Origin: Bosea sp. F3-2
GTDB taxonomy: Bacteria; Pseudomonadota; Alphaproteobacteria; Rhizobiales; Beijerinckiaceae
Length of the DNA: 64,000 bases
Assembly (NCBI RefSeq): GCF_008253865.1
Contig: NZ_CP042331.1
Location: 5,917,501 to 5,981,500 of the forward strand
Reading direction: 5' to 3'
In this document: positions 15,903 through 25,035 of the stretch, piece by piece
How positions within the stretch are numbered: the stretch's first letter is position 1
How the letters are laid out: each line of letters begins with the position of its first letter
Notes under the pieces: model-generated
Databases searched by the model: none
Seen by the model: only the letters and a program-made list of their open reading frames with translations
What the model was told of the DNA's origin: nothing
Program-made: the position numbers and the translations under genes

Positions 15903-18236
15903 ATGGATCCGTTGGCAGAACTCAAGCAGACCTTCTTCCAGGAATGCGAAGAGCTTCTCGGAGCGCTGGAGCTGAAGCTCCAGGCGCTCGACGAGGGCTC
16001 CAGCGATCCTGAGGATGTCAACGCGGCCTTCCGCGCCATCCATTCGATCAAGGGTGGGGCAGGGGCTTTCGGCTGCACCGAGCTGGTCGGCTTCGCGCAT
16101 GTCTTCGAGGCCTCGCTCGACCATCTGAGGTCCGGCCGCGTCGCCATCGAGGATGCGCCCTTCACCCTGTTCCTGCGCTGCTCGGATGCGGTGGCCGATC
16201 TGGTCGCAGCCGCGCGCAACGACGAGCCCGCGACCGAGCGCCCGGATCTGCTGGCAGCGCTCGAGCAGGTCGGCAAGGAACCGGTGGCGCAAGCCCCTGC
16301 ACCCGTTCCCGAGCCTGCTCCGGTCGCTATTCCCGCGCCCGCTGCCGCGGCCACCCACAATGACGCGCCTCCCGGCATCGCCGCGCTCGGCAACCTCCTC
16401 GCGATGGTCGAGGCGAAAACCGCGGCGCCCGTCCAGCCCGTCGATGACGGCTGGGACGACGAGCCAGTCGTAGTGCCTGCGCCCGCGCCCGCCGCCGAGA
16501 AGCCGGGACGGGATCTGCGCCTGCGCATCACGCCGGAGAACGACCTGTTCCGCCGCGTGATCGAGCCGCGCGTGGTGCTCGGCTCCCTGCCGGCCGACGA
16601 TGTCGTCGCGATCCGCTGCGATCTCAGCCAGGTACCGTCGCTCGAAACCCTCGACGTCACCGATTGCTGGATGCGCTTCGAGGTCGACCTGCGCACCGAA
16701 TTGTCGGTCGAGGAACTGCACGGGCGCTTCGACTTCAGCCTGGCGAATGAGGAATTCGAGATCGAGACGCTCGAATCCGCCTCCGTTGCCGAAGCGGCTC
16801 CCCCCGCCGAGCCGGCTGCGGAAGCCTCCGAGGTTCCAAGCTCGGTCGCTGCCGATCTCTCGGCGATCCTGGCCAAGCTCGGCCCGGCGCCTGAGGCGGC
16901 GAGCCAGCCCGAGGTTGCTCCCGCGCCGGCACTGCCGCCGGTCGCCCCTGCCGTCGTTGCACCCGTCGCCGAAGCGCCAGCCGCCATCCGCACGGCGCCG
17001 CGGTCTCCGGCCAACGATCAGTCGGCGCGTCAGCGCCAAGCCGTCAGCGTGCGCGTCGATCTCGACCGCATCGACAAGCTGATGAACCTGGTCGGCGAGA
17101 TCGTCATCACCCAGTCCATGCTGGTCGAATGCGTGCGCTCATTGCCCTATGACGTCTACGCCAAGACCGCCGAAGGCATCCTGACCCTGTCGCGTCAGAC
17201 GCGCGAATTGCAGGACCATGTCATGGCGGTGCGCGCCCAGCCGGTGAAGGCGGTGTTCCAGCGCATGCCGCGGCTTGTGCGCGAGCTTGCGCAGACGCTC
17301 GGCAAGGAAGTGCGCCTCGTGCTCGAAGGCGAGAATACCGAGGTCGACAAGACGATCATCGAGGAACTCGCCGATCCGCTCACCCACATGATCCGCAACT
17401 CGATGGATCATGGGCTGGAGACACCGGACGAGCGCACTGATGCGGGCAAGCCGCGCGAGGGCACGATCAAGCTGATCGCCGAGCATCGCGCCGGCCGCAT
17501 CGTCATCTCCGTCACGGATGACGGGCGCGGCATCAACCGCGATCGGCTGCTGGCCAAGGCCCGTTCGCGCGGCCTCGTCGGCGCCGACGAGAAGCTTGCG
17601 CCGGAGGAGATCGACCAGCTCATCTTCGCCGCCGGCCTCTCGACGGCCGAGCAGGTCAGCGACATTTCCGGCCGCGGCGTCGGCATGGACGTGGTGCGCC
17701 GCAACGTCGAGTCGCTCGGCGGCCGCATCAGCGTCGATTCCGAGCCGGGTCGCGGCTGCAAGTTCACGCTGGCGCTACCGCTGACGCTCGCCGTGCTCGA
17801 AGGCATGGTGATCCGCTGCGGCGACGACCGCTACGTCATCCCGATCGCCTCGGTCATCGAGACGCAGCACCTTGCCTCGACGCCGATCGAACGGCTGCCC
17901 TTCGGCCAGGAGGTGCTGCGCTGGCGCGGCGAGGTGACGCCGCTCTATCGCCTCGGCGAGGTCATGGGCTCGACCGGCACGACCAACGAGAACATCGTGA
18001 TCATCGCCGAGACTGAGCGTGGCAACAATGTCGGCATCGCGGTCGACGAGATCGTCGGCCAGCAGCAGGTGGTCGTGAAGAGCCTCGAGGCGAATTACGG
18101 CACCGTCAACGGCGCCTCGGCGGCGACGATCCTCGGCGACGGCCTCGTCGCCCTGATCCTGGATATCGACTCCATGCTGCGGCTCGCCGCGTCCGGCGGC
18201 CGGCCTCCCGTGTCAGATCTCAAGATGGCTGGATGA
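15903..18236 (+). CDS. cheA: Chemotaxis histidine kinase CheA
   Basis: A 777-residue cytosolic kinase that autophosphorylates and passes phosphate to CheY and CheB. Domains in order: P1 HPt with phospho-His 47 in AIHSIKGGAGAFG; a Pro/Ala-rich linker (about 125-200); a P2-like domain (DLRLRITPENDLFRRVI to about 295); a second long Pro/Ala linker; P3 dimerisation from about 380 (DRIDKLMNLVGEI); P4 catalytic domain with N box HMIRNSMDHGLE (about 494), DDGRGIN and GRGVGMDVV; and a P5 CheW-like domain from about 626. The two long low-complexity linkers make it somewhat longer than Escherichia coli CheA. The stop overlaps the cheW start. Confidence 0.97.
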   Translation: MDPLAELKQTFFQECEELLGALELKLQALDEGSSDPEDVNAAFRAIHSIKGGAGAFGCTELVGFAHVFEASLDHLRSGRVAIEDAPFTLFLRCSDAVADLVAAARNDEPATERPDLLAALEQVGKEPVAQAPAPVPEPAPVAIPAPAAAATHNDAPPGIAALGNLLAMVEAKTAAPVQPVDDGWDDEPVVVPAPAPAAEKPGRDLRLRITPENDLFRRVIEPRVVLGSLPADDVVAIRCDLSQVPSLETLDVTDCWMRFEVDLRTELSVEELHGRFDFSLANEEFEIETLESASVAEAAPPAEPAAEASEVPSSVAADLSAILAKLGPAPEAASQPEVAPAPALPPVAPAVVAPVAEAPAAIRTAPRSPANDQSARQRQAVSVRVDLDRIDKLMNLVGEIVITQSMLVECVRSLPYDVYAKTAEGILTLSRQTRELQDHVMAVRAQPVKAVFQRMPRLVRELAQTLGKEVRLVLEGENTEVDKTIIEELADPLTHMIRNSMDHGLETPDERTDAGKPREGTIKLIAEHRAGRIVISVTDDGRGINRDRLLAKARSRGLVGADEKLAPEEIDQLIFAAGLSTAEQVSDISGRGVGMDVVRRNVESLGGRISVDSEPGRGCKFTLALPLTLAVLEGMVIRCGDDRYVIPIASVIETQHLASTPIERLPFGQEVLRWRGEVTPLYRLGEVMGSTGTTNENIVIIAETERGNNVGIAVDEIVGQQQVVVKSLEANYGTVNGASAATILGDGLVALILDIDSMLRLAASGGRPPVSDLKMAG

Positions 18237-18745
18237 CCATGACCCTCCAACTCGGCGAAAAGCACTTCTCGTCTGCGCAGCCGGAAGCGGCGGCGCGTCG
18301 GATCGTCACCTTCAAGGTCGGCGACCGCACCTTCGGCATCGATGTCGGCATGGTCCGCGAGATCAAGGGCTGGCAGGCGACGACGCCGCTGCCGCATGCG
18401 GCGCCGCATGTGCGCGGCGTGCTCAACCTGCGCGGCGTCATCCTCGCGGTCTACGACCTGCGCACCGCGATCGGCATGGGCGTCACCGACGCCTCCGCCA
18501 CCCATGTCATCGTCGTCGTCGACGTCGAGGACAAGACGGCGGGCCTCCTGGTCGACTCGGTCTCGGACATCGTCGACGTGCCGGTTTCGGCCGTGCGCCC
18601 GGCGCCGGATCTGGAGCGCGACGAGCACGGCCTGATCGAAGGCCTCGTCCTGCTCGACAGCGATATCGTGGCGCTGCTCGATCTGGCGGCGGTCATCCGC
18701 GACGGTGGCGGCGAAGCGCAGCTCAAGACCAGCCGCGCCGCCTGA
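18233..18745 (+). CDS. cheW: Chemotaxis coupling protein CheW
   Basis: A 170-residue CheW that links receptors to CheA. It has the two beta-barrel halves: VTFKVGDRTFGIDVGMVREI, HVRGVLNLRGVILAVYDLR, then VIVVVDVEDKTAGLLVDSVSDI and the C-terminal LLDLAAVI. The start overlaps the cheA stop by four bases (ATGA), consistent with translational coupling. An ATG two codons later is possible. Confidence 0.96.
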   Translation: MTMTLQLGEKHFSSAQPEAAARRIVTFKVGDRTFGIDVGMVREIKGWQATTPLPHAAPHVRGVLNLRGVILAVYDLRTAIGMGVTDASATHVIVVVDVEDKTAGLLVDSVSDIVDVPVSAVRPAPDLERDEHGLIEGLVLLDSDIVALLDLAAVIRDGGGEAQLKTSRAA

Positions 18746-18810
18746 ATACCTTGTAGCCTATCGCCCGAGCGTAGCGTCCAAGCGGGCCAGAACAAGAAAC
18801 GACAGGACCT

Positions 18811-20628
18811 ATGGGCAGCGCGCTCGGCCCCCTTTCGCGACTCTCGGTCAGCCAGCCGCTGACCGCGGCCGGCTCTGCGGCGCTTGCCGGCGGGCTCGCC
18901 TATTACACGGCTGCGTCCGGAGCTCCCGTCATAGGGGCTCTCGCCGTCTCGGCCGTGGCGCTACTCGGCGGGCTCGCCGCCTGGGGCGCTAGCCGCTCCG
19001 TCGCCAGCCTCTCGCGGGTTGCGCCGCGTCTGGCGGAGGACGGCGATCTGGCTCTGCCGGAGGCTGGCGGAAGCCATGAAGCCGCAGAGCTGTCGCGGGC
19101 GCTCGCCAGCTTGCAGGATCGAGCGCAGGAAGCTGTCCGGCTGCGCTCCGCGCTCGATCATGGCCGCGCCAATGTCATGATCTGCGATCCCCAAGGCCGG
19201 GTCATCTATGCCAGCAAGGGGCTGCTGCGCTTCTTCGCCGAGGCGCAGGAGGATTTCCGCGCCGCCTTTCCGGGCTGCTCGGCCAAGGACATGCTCGGGC
19301 GCGTGATGGAGCGCGTGCGGGCCGAGCCCCGCCTTGCGACCGGCCCCTCCGTTCGCCTGACGCTCGGCCGGCGGATCGTCTGCCTGACGCTGACGGCCAT
19401 CGAGGCTGCCGACGGGCGCAGCCTCGGGACGGCAGTGGATTGGCACGAGCTGACCGACGAGCTGGCCGTCGCCAAAGAAGTCTCGCAACTGATCGATGCG
19501 GCCGCCGAAGGCGATTTCTCGCGGCGGATCGCTCCGCAGGGCAAATCCGAAACCGTGGCCCGGATCGCCGAGGGCATGAACCGGATCAACGGGCAGCTTG
19601 ATGAGGCTTTCGCCGATATCGACGCGGTGGTCGAGGCACTGTCGGAAGGCGACCTGACCCACCGGATGGGCGGCCGCCACTCGGGCCGACTGGGGCGGCT
19701 CCAGCACGAGCTCAACCAGGCGCTCGGCCTGCTCGCGGAGCGGATCGAAATGATCCGCGCGACGGCCGGCTCCGTCTGCCACGTCGCCATCGACGTGAAC
19801 AGCATCGCGACCGACCTTGCTGCGCGGACCGAGAAGGTTGCGATCGAGCTGGGTGAGACATCGGGAGCGGCGGTCGAAATCGCGGCCTCGGTCGGACGGA
19901 GCCATGAGCGTTCGCGCGAGGCCAGTGAGCTCGCGGGCACGACCATGGGCGTGGCCCAGGAAGGCCGGAACGTGGTCGCCAAGGCGGTCGGCGCGATCGA
20001 GCGGATCGAAAGTTCCTCGCTGCGCATTGCCGAGATCGTCGGGGTGATCGACGAGATCGCCTTCCAGACCAATCTGCTGGCGCTGAACGCGGCGGTCGAA
20101 GCGGCGCGCGCCGGCGATGCCGGCAAGGGTTTCGCCGTGGTCGCCTCGGAGGTGCGGTCGCTGGCGCAGCGCTCGGCCCAGGCAGCGAAGGACATCAAGG
20201 GACTGATCGCGACCTCGAACGGCCAGGTTGCCGAGGGCGTCGGCCTCGTGCGCGAGACGGGCGAGACGCTCGGCCGCATCGTCGCCGCGGTGAGCAAGGT
20301 TTCCGAGACGGTCGCCGAGATTTCTGCCGTGAGCGCCGAGCAGGCGCGCGGCATGGGAGGGATGAGTCGCAGCGTGGCGCAGGTGGACAAGGGTATCCGG
20401 CAGAATGCCGAACTGGCCGGACGCGGCGTCGAGGTGGCCGGCGAGCTCGCCGATCAGGTTGCGACGCTGAGCGAGATCGTGGAAGCGTTCCGTCCTGCCG
20501 CCGTGGCGGCGCGGATCGAGCCTCCGCGCGCGCGCCGCGCATCGCCCGCTCCGATTCCGGCCGAACCGCGCATCGCGCCCCAGGCACCGTCGCGCCGTTT
20601 CGCCGCCGGCGCACGGATGGGGGGCTGA
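18811..20628 (+). CDS. PAS-containing membrane-anchored chemoreceptor
   Basis: A 605-residue methyl-accepting protein inside the che operon. Two hydrophobic helices at about residues 20-35 and 37-57 have almost no periplasmic loop, so input is probably cytosolic. A PAS-like domain follows (HGRANVMICDPQGRVIYAS, then CSAKDMLGRVMERV) at about 108-215, then a HAMP-like region (EGDFSRRIAPQG, EALSEGDLTHRMGG). The signalling tip DEIAFQTNLLALNAAVEAAR is near residue 415. This PAS-HAMP architecture is common in energy- or redox-sensing receptors; whether a cofactor is bound cannot be seen. The C-terminus is Arg/Ala-rich without a pentapeptide. Confidence 0.93.
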   Translation: MGSALGPLSRLSVSQPLTAAGSAALAGGLAYYTAASGAPVIGALAVSAVALLGGLAAWGASRSVASLSRVAPRLAEDGDLALPEAGGSHEAAELSRALASLQDRAQEAVRLRSALDHGRANVMICDPQGRVIYASKGLLRFFAEAQEDFRAAFPGCSAKDMLGRVMERVRAEPRLATGPSVRLTLGRRIVCLTLTAIEAADGRSLGTAVDWHELTDELAVAKEVSQLIDAAAEGDFSRRIAPQGKSETVARIAEGMNRINGQLDEAFADIDAVVEALSEGDLTHRMGGRHSGRLGRLQHELNQALGLLAERIEMIRATAGSVCHVAIDVNSIATDLAARTEKVAIELGETSGAAVEIAASVGRSHERSREASELAGTTMGVAQEGRNVVAKAVGAIERIESSSLRIAEIVGVIDEIAFQTNLLALNAAVEAARAGDAGKGFAVVASEVRSLAQRSAQAAKDIKGLIATSNGQVAEGVGLVRETGETLGRIVAAVSKVSETVAEISAVSAEQARGMGGMSRSVAQVDKGIRQNAELAGRGVEVAGELADQVATLSEIVEAFRPAAVAARIEPPRARRASPAPIPAEPRIAPQAPSRRFAAGARMGG

Positions 20629-20631
20629 GGC

Positions 20632-21510
20632 ATGTCCAGACCGGTATCGATCCCCAGCATGGCGCCGCTCCAGCCGGCCATGGCCGACATCACCCTGACG
20701 CGCGACGACATGAAGTTCATCGCGGCGCTGGTCTATGAGCAGGCCGGCATCGTCATCCGCGAGCACAAGGAAGCGATGACCCGCGGCCGCCTGGCGCGCC
20801 GCGTCAAGGCGCTCGGCATGGGCTCCGTCGCCGAATACTGCGCCTTCCTGAAGACGCCGCAGGCGGCGGGCGAGCTGCCCGAGCTGATCAATGCGGTGAC
20901 GACGAACCACACCGCCTTCTTCCGCGAGCGCCACCATTTCGATCACCTGCGCAAGGAGGTGATGCCGCGGCTGCTGCAGGAGCGGGCGGGCCGGCGCGGG
21001 CGCATCCGCATCTGGTCCTCGGCCTGTTCTTCAGGCGAGGAACCCTACTCGATTGCGGCCTCCTGCCGCGAGGTGATGGGCGCGCGCAGCGATCTCGACT
21101 TCAAGATCCTGGCGACCGACATCGACACCGACATCCTGGTACGGGCCGAGGCCGGCATCTATCCGGCGGAGCTGTTCGAGCGCCTGCCCGCCGATGTGAA
21201 GCCATTGCTCAAGCTGGAGAGTGGAGCGGGACGAGGCGAAGCCCGGATCAGCGAGGATCTGCGCCGGCTGATCGCCTTCAAGCGACTGAATCTCATCGAG
21301 AAATGGCCGATGAGCGGGCCGTTCGACGTGATCTTCTGCCGCAATGTCTTCATCTATTTCGACACGCAGACCAAGGCCTCGATCCTCGATCGGTTCGTGG
21401 CGCTCTTGTCGCCCGGCGGCTTCCTCTATCTCGGCCATTCGGAATCGCTGCCGCAGCCGCACCCGCATCTGCGCCTGATCGGCCGGACTATCTACGAGAG
21501 GACAGCATGA
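20632..21510 (+). CDS. cheR: Chemotaxis methyltransferase CheR
   Basis: A 292-residue SAM-dependent methyltransferase that methylates glutamates of chemoreceptors. The N-terminal helical domain (RDDMKFIAALVYEQAGI, EHKEAMTRGRLARRV) precedes the catalytic domain with WSSACSSGEEPYSIA (SAM-binding), LATDIDTDIL, FDVIFCRNVFIYFD and PGGFLYLGHSES. All motifs are intact. It starts 3 bases after the receptor stop and its own stop overlaps the cheD start. Confidence 0.97.
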   Translation: MSRPVSIPSMAPLQPAMADITLTRDDMKFIAALVYEQAGIVIREHKEAMTRGRLARRVKALGMGSVAEYCAFLKTPQAAGELPELINAVTTNHTAFFRERHHFDHLRKEVMPRLLQERAGRRGRIRIWSSACSSGEEPYSIAASCREVMGARSDLDFKILATDIDTDILVRAEAGIYPAELFERLPADVKPLLKLESGAGRGEARISEDLRRLIAFKRLNLIEKWPMSGPFDVIFCRNVFIYFDTQTKASILDRFVALLSPGGFLYLGHSESLPQPHPHLRLIGRTIYERTA

Positions 21511-22100
21511 GCGTTTCCCGGTCCTCCCGCCGCTATTTCGATCCCCGCTTCGAGGCGACGATCATCACCGTCGCGCCCGGCGAGCACGAGATCACCTCCG
21601 CCAAGGACGAGATCGTCGCGACGGTCCTCGGCTCCTGCGTCTCGGTCTGCATGCGCGATCCGGTGGCCGGCGTCGGCGGCCTCAACCATTTCCTCCTGCC
21701 GAAGAACAATGGCGGCGCCGATACCAGCGCCGGCGAGCGCTATGGCGATACGGCGATGGAGGTGCTGATCAACGACCTGCTCAAGCGCGGTGCCAAGCGC
21801 AGCAATTTCGAGGCCAAGGTCTTCGGCGGCGCTCGCGTGCTCTCCGGCGCCACGATGCTGGCGATCGGCGACGGCAATATCGCCTTCGTCAACGAATTCT
21901 TGAAGGTCGAGGGCATTCCCGTCGTCTCGCGGGATGTCGGCGGCACGCGCTCGCGGCGCATTCACTACCAGCCCTCGACGGGCCGGGCCTGGGTGCAGCA
22001 TGTCCAGCCGACGGCGCGCGACAGCGGCCACGAGCAGGAAATCGCCTATCTCAACCGGCTCAAGAGCCAGCCTGTGGCTGGTGAAGTGGAGGTCTGGTGA
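21507..22100 (+). CDS. cheD: Chemoreceptor glutamine deamidase CheD
   Basis: A 197-residue CheD that deamidates receptor glutamines and can interact with CheC-type proteins. The catalytic Cys-His-Thr set is visible in VLGSCVSVCMRDP and GGLNHFLLPK, with FGGARVLSG following. The C-terminal part (RRIHYQPSTGRAWV) is typical for alphaproteobacterial members. The ATG overlaps the cheR stop. The order cheR-cheD-cheB differs from Sinorhizobium meliloti, where cheD follows the second cheY. Confidence 0.95.
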   Translation: MSVSRSSRRYFDPRFEATIITVAPGEHEITSAKDEIVATVLGSCVSVCMRDPVAGVGGLNHFLLPKNNGGADTSAGERYGDTAMEVLINDLLKRGAKRSNFEAKVFGGARVLSGATMLAIGDGNIAFVNEFLKVEGIPVVSRDVGGTRSRRIHYQPSTGRAWVQHVQPTARDSGHEQEIAYLNRLKSQPVAGEVEVW

Positions 22101-23188
22101 TGAGCATGCCGACGTCCTCTGCAGCGCCGGTCAAGGTTCTCGTCGTCGACGATTCCATCCTGATGCAGAAGCTGATGACGCAGATCATCGACTCTGCGCC
22201 GGGCTTCAAGGTGATCGGCGTCGCCGGCAGCGCCGAGGAGGGCTGGGACGCCATCCAGGAATTGCGGCCCGATGTCGTGACGCTCGATCTCGAATTACCC
22301 GGCCGGCACGGTCTCAAGCTGCTGGCACGGGTGCTGAAGCAGGATCCGCTCCCGGTGCTGATCGTCTCGGCCTTTGGCGGGCCGGGCGCCGACAACACGA
22401 TCCAGGCGCTCGAGCTCGGCGCCATCGACTTCATCGAGAAGCCGGACGGCACGACGCACACGCTCGAAGGCTTCATGAAGCATCTCGTCGCGGCGCTGCA
22501 GCGCGCTGCAGCGAGCCGCAAGATGATCGCCGCCGCCCGCCAGATGGCGCAGATCGCCGCCCCGGCGCGCCCGAAGGAGCTGGCGCGCGCCGGCAAGACC
22601 TCGCTGATCGCGATCGGCGCCTCGACCGGCGGCGTGCCGGCCGTGCAGACGGTGATGCGCGATCTCGCCCATCTCAGGCTGCCGATCGTCGTGGTGCAGC
22701 ACATGCCGCCGGGCTACACGGCGAAGTTCGCGGCAAGGCTCGCGACGGCGACGGGGCTCGATGTCCGCGAGGCGGTGGATGGTGACCGGTTGCGGCCGGG
22801 CATGGCCGTGGTGGCGCCGGGGGGCTTGCGCCATCTCGAAATCGAGGAGCGGCGCGGCGAGCTCGTCTGCGTCCTGAAGGAGGGGCCGCTCGTCAGCGGC
22901 CACTCGCCCTCGGTCGACGTCATGTTCCATTCGGTGGCGCGCAGCCTGGGCTCGCATGCGGTCGGCATCCTGCTCACGGGCATGGGCCGCGACGGCGCTG
23001 ACGGTTTGTTAGCTATGCGCAAAGCAGGCGCCGAGACGTTAATCCAAAGTGGTGAGACCTGCGTGGTAAACGGGATGCCGAAAGCGGCCTTCGAGATGGG
23101 AGCCGCCGACAGGGTCGTTCCGCTCAGCCAGATCGGCGCGGCGGTCGGGCAGCTGATCGGCGAGCGCCCGAATCTGCGGAGCGCGTAA
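22100..23188 (+). CDS. cheB: Chemotaxis methylesterase CheB
   Basis: A 362-residue response regulator-methylesterase. The N-terminal receiver (VLVVDDSILMQKLM, VVTLDLELPGRHGL, DFIEKPDG) occupies about residues 12-130. The C-terminal esterase domain has the catalytic Ser in IGASTGGVPAV, His in VVQHMPPGYT and Asp in GMGRDGADG. It demethylates and deamidates receptors when phosphorylated by CheA. The ATG at 22100 shares one base with the cheD stop; a GTG one codon earlier is possible. Confidence 0.96.
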   Translation: MSMPTSSAAPVKVLVVDDSILMQKLMTQIIDSAPGFKVIGVAGSAEEGWDAIQELRPDVVTLDLELPGRHGLKLLARVLKQDPLPVLIVSAFGGPGADNTIQALELGAIDFIEKPDGTTHTLEGFMKHLVAALQRAAASRKMIAAARQMAQIAAPARPKELARAGKTSLIAIGASTGGVPAVQTVMRDLAHLRLPIVVVQHMPPGYTAKFAARLATATGLDVREAVDGDRLRPGMAVVAPGGLRHLEIEERRGELVCVLKEGPLVSGHSPSVDVMFHSVARSLGSHAVGILLTGMGRDGADGLLAMRKAGAETLIQSGETCVVNGMPKAAFEMGAADRVVPLSQIGAAVGQLIGERPNLRSA

Positions 23189-23199
23189 GGAGCAAAGTT

Positions 23200-23586
23200 A
23201 TGTCAAAGGCCAGAAGCGAGTTCCGCATCCTGGTGGTCGACGACCAGAAGAGCATGCGCGGTCTGGCGACCTATTTCCTGAAGCAGATCGAGTTTCAGGA
23301 CATCGACGAGGCGGAGAACGCCCGCGAAGCGCTGATGAAGATGCAGCAGAAGCGCTACGATCTCCTGCTGCTCGACTGGAACATGGAGGGCATGAGCGGC
23401 ATCGACCTGCTGCGCGCCATCCGCTCCGTGCCGGAACTCAACCAGATCAAGATCATCATGGCGACCTCGGAGCGTTCGGTCGACAAGATGGACGAGGCGA
23501 CCAGCAACGGCGCCGACCATTATGTCGTGAAGCCCTACGAGCTGCGCGACCTCGAAGTGCGGGTGAAGAAGGTTCTCGCCTGCTGA
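23200..23586 (+). CDS. cheY: Chemotaxis response regulator CheY (second copy)
   Basis: A 128-residue receiver with complete active site (VVDDQKS, LLLDWNMEGMSG, IIMATSERS, VVKPYEL). The motor-binding CheY of alphaproteobacteria with two copies is usually the one distal to cheA, so this is the likelier flagellar switch ligand; that is inference. It is the last gene of the operon, 11 bases after cheB, and is followed by a terminator. Confidence 0.95.
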   Translation: MSKARSEFRILVVDDQKSMRGLATYFLKQIEFQDIDEAENAREALMKMQQKRYDLLLLDWNMEGMSGIDLLRAIRSVPELNQIKIIMATSERSVDKMDEATSNGADHYVVKPYELRDLEVRVKKVLAC

Positions 23587-23587
23587 G

Positions 23588-23645
23588 GCAGCCGGTCTCG
23601 TCATCGTGAAGCGAATCCCTGCGCCGACCGGCTGCGGGGCTTTTT
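23588..23645 (+). terminator. Terminator of the chemotaxis operon
   Basis: GCAGCCGGTC (23588-23597) pairs perfectly with GACCGGCTGC (23626-23635) around a 28-base loop, followed by GGGGC and TTTTT at 23641-23645. It directly follows the last cheY stop. Confidence 0.7.
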
Positions 23646-23689
23646 GCTTTGCGGCATGATCGGCGCGTCGGATCGCAGGGAGAAGCGCC

Positions 23690-24256
23690 ATGAGCGTGTC
23701 GCGCCGGGAATTGCTTGCTGGAACAGCCGCGATGGCAGCGGGCCTCATGTCGCGTGAGGCTCTGGCGCAATCGCTTGCGGGAGCGCACGCCTTCGGCTTC
23801 GACCGGCCCGGCGGCGGGCGGCTTGCACTGTCAGACTATCGCGATCGGCCGATCCTCGTCGTCAATACGGCGACACGCTGCGGCTATGCCGGGCAGATGG
23901 CGACGCTGGAACAGCTCTGGCAGCGCTATCAGACGCGCGGAATGATGCTCGTCGCCGTGCCCAGCAATGATTTCGGCGGGCAGGAGCCGTTGGACGGCGC
24001 GGCCATCGCCGAGGCTGCCCATGACAGCTATGGCGCGACTTACGCCTTCGCAGAGAAGACCGTCGTGCGCGGGCCCGAGGCTCATCCCTTCTATCGCTGG
24101 GCGGCAGCGCAGCGACCGGCCGAGGCGCCGCGCTGGAACTTCCACAAATACCTGATCGGCCGCGACGGCACGCTGATCGGCGGCTTCCCGGCGGCGACCG
24201 ATCCACTCTCCCCGCAGCTCGTCCAGGCGATCGGGCGGGAATTGCAGGCGGGCTGA
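23690..24256 (+). CDS. Secreted glutathione peroxidase-family protein
   Basis: A 188-residue thiol peroxidase of the glutathione peroxidase family. The N-terminus is a twin-arginine signal (SRRELLAGTAAMAAG, cut near ALA-QS), so it is predicted to be periplasmic. The catalytic Cys is in VVNTATRCGYAGQ where many eukaryotic members carry selenocysteine. The catalytic Gln is expected in the substituted block VAVPSNDFGGQEP, and WNFHKYLIGRDG carries the conserved Trp-Asn. The start has CAGGGAGAAG upstream. With the Tat-exported SOD at 12081-12827 it suggests an envelope oxidative-stress defence, although the two are not linked in an operon. Confidence 0.88.
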   Translation: MSVSRRELLAGTAAMAAGLMSREALAQSLAGAHAFGFDRPGGGRLALSDYRDRPILVVNTATRCGYAGQMATLEQLWQRYQTRGMMLVAVPSNDFGGQEPLDGAAIAEAAHDSYGATYAFAEKTVVRGPEAHPFYRWAAAQRPAEAPRWNFHKYLIGRDGTLIGGFPAATDPLSPQLVQAIGRELQAG

Positions 24257-24308
24257 GTTCAGCGGTTCCAGCGAGCACAGCGCCGTCATTCCGGGTTTTG
24301 GCGAGGGC

Positions 24309-24413
24309 GTCATTCTCGGGCGAAGCGAAGCGCAGACCCGAGAATCTCCGGAAGAACGAGGCGCCGGAGCCTCTTTCGGCAGGAGATGCTCGGGTCAAGC
24401 CCGAGCATGACGG
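24309..24413. repeat. Pair of TCAAGCCCGAG palindromic repeats (family A, copies 1 and 2)
   Basis: The first unit (24309-24350) has TCATTCTCGGGC facing GACCCGAGAATCTC. The second (24383-24413) reads GAGATGCTCGGGTCAAG followed by CCCGAGCATGACGG. Each is an inverted repeat. The same two units recur in the other order at 33116-33209, with degraded relatives at 36667-36703 and 42749-42844. They lie between convergent genes. Confidence 0.8.
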
Positions 24414-24428
24414 AAAGCTCCTTCGGCC

Positions 24429-24962
24429 TCACTTCTTCGGCCGGAACGCGGCGATGACCGCCGGGTCGGTTTCCAGATAAGGCCCTTCGATCAGGTCGAT
24501 GCAGTAGGGGATCGCCGGCATCACCGCGTCGAGGCATTCGGCGATGGCGCGCGGGCGGCCCGGCAGGTTGACGATCAGGGTCTTGCCGCGAATCCCGGCT
24601 GTCTGGCGCGAGAGGATCGCGGTCGGCACCTTGGCGAGGCTGACCTGGCGCATCAGCTCGCCAAAGCCCGGCATCGGCTTCTCGATCACATCTTCTGTCG
24701 CTTCCGGCGTGACGTCGCGCGGGGCGGGGCCGGTGCCGCCGGTGGTGACGACGAGGCAGCAGCCCTCGCGATCGGTAAGCTCGGTCAAGGTCTCGGCGAT
24801 GAGCTTGCGGTCGTCGGGGATGACGCGCTCGACCGCTTCCCAGGGAGAGGTCAGCACCTTCGCCATGTAGTCGCGGATCGCCGGGCCCCCTTCGTCGGCA
24901 TAGATGCCGGCCGAGGCCCGGTCCGAGACGGTGACAATTCCAATCCGGGCGGTTGCAGTCAT
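24429..24962 (-). CDS. mogA: Molybdopterin adenylyltransferase MogA
   Basis: A 177-residue MogA-family enzyme that adenylates molybdopterin before molybdenum insertion, in cytosolic Moco synthesis. Motifs present are GIVTVSDRASAGIYADEGGP at the N-terminus, the MPT-binding TTGGTGPAPRDVTPEA, and LIVNLPGRPRAIAECL. The length agrees with the E. coli protein. It is 73 bases downstream of the acetyltransferase gene on the same strand and may be read through from it. Confidence 0.93.
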   Translation of the reverse strand: MTATARIGIVTVSDRASAGIYADEGGPAIRDYMAKVLTSPWEAVERVIPDDRKLIAETLTELTDREGCCLVVTTGGTGPAPRDVTPEATEDVIEKPMPGFGELMRQVSLAKVPTAILSRQTAGIRGKTLIVNLPGRPRAIAECLDAVMPAIPYCIDLIEGPYLETDPAVIAAFRPKK

Positions 24963-25035
24963 CGGGTGTCTCCTGCGTAGCGCTCCGGCTCTATCGGCGA
25001 GCGGGAAGGGCGGTCAAGCGCGCTTCGCTACGCGC

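Noticed and set aside
15503..17014. Ser/Ala/Gly-rich minus-strand frame opposite cheA
   Set aside because: It covers the repetitive linkers of CheA; no start signal or known motif.
18961..20946. Long minus-strand frame opposite the PAS receptor and cheR
   Set aside because: Third-position GC shadow of true genes with full che motifs on the plus strand.
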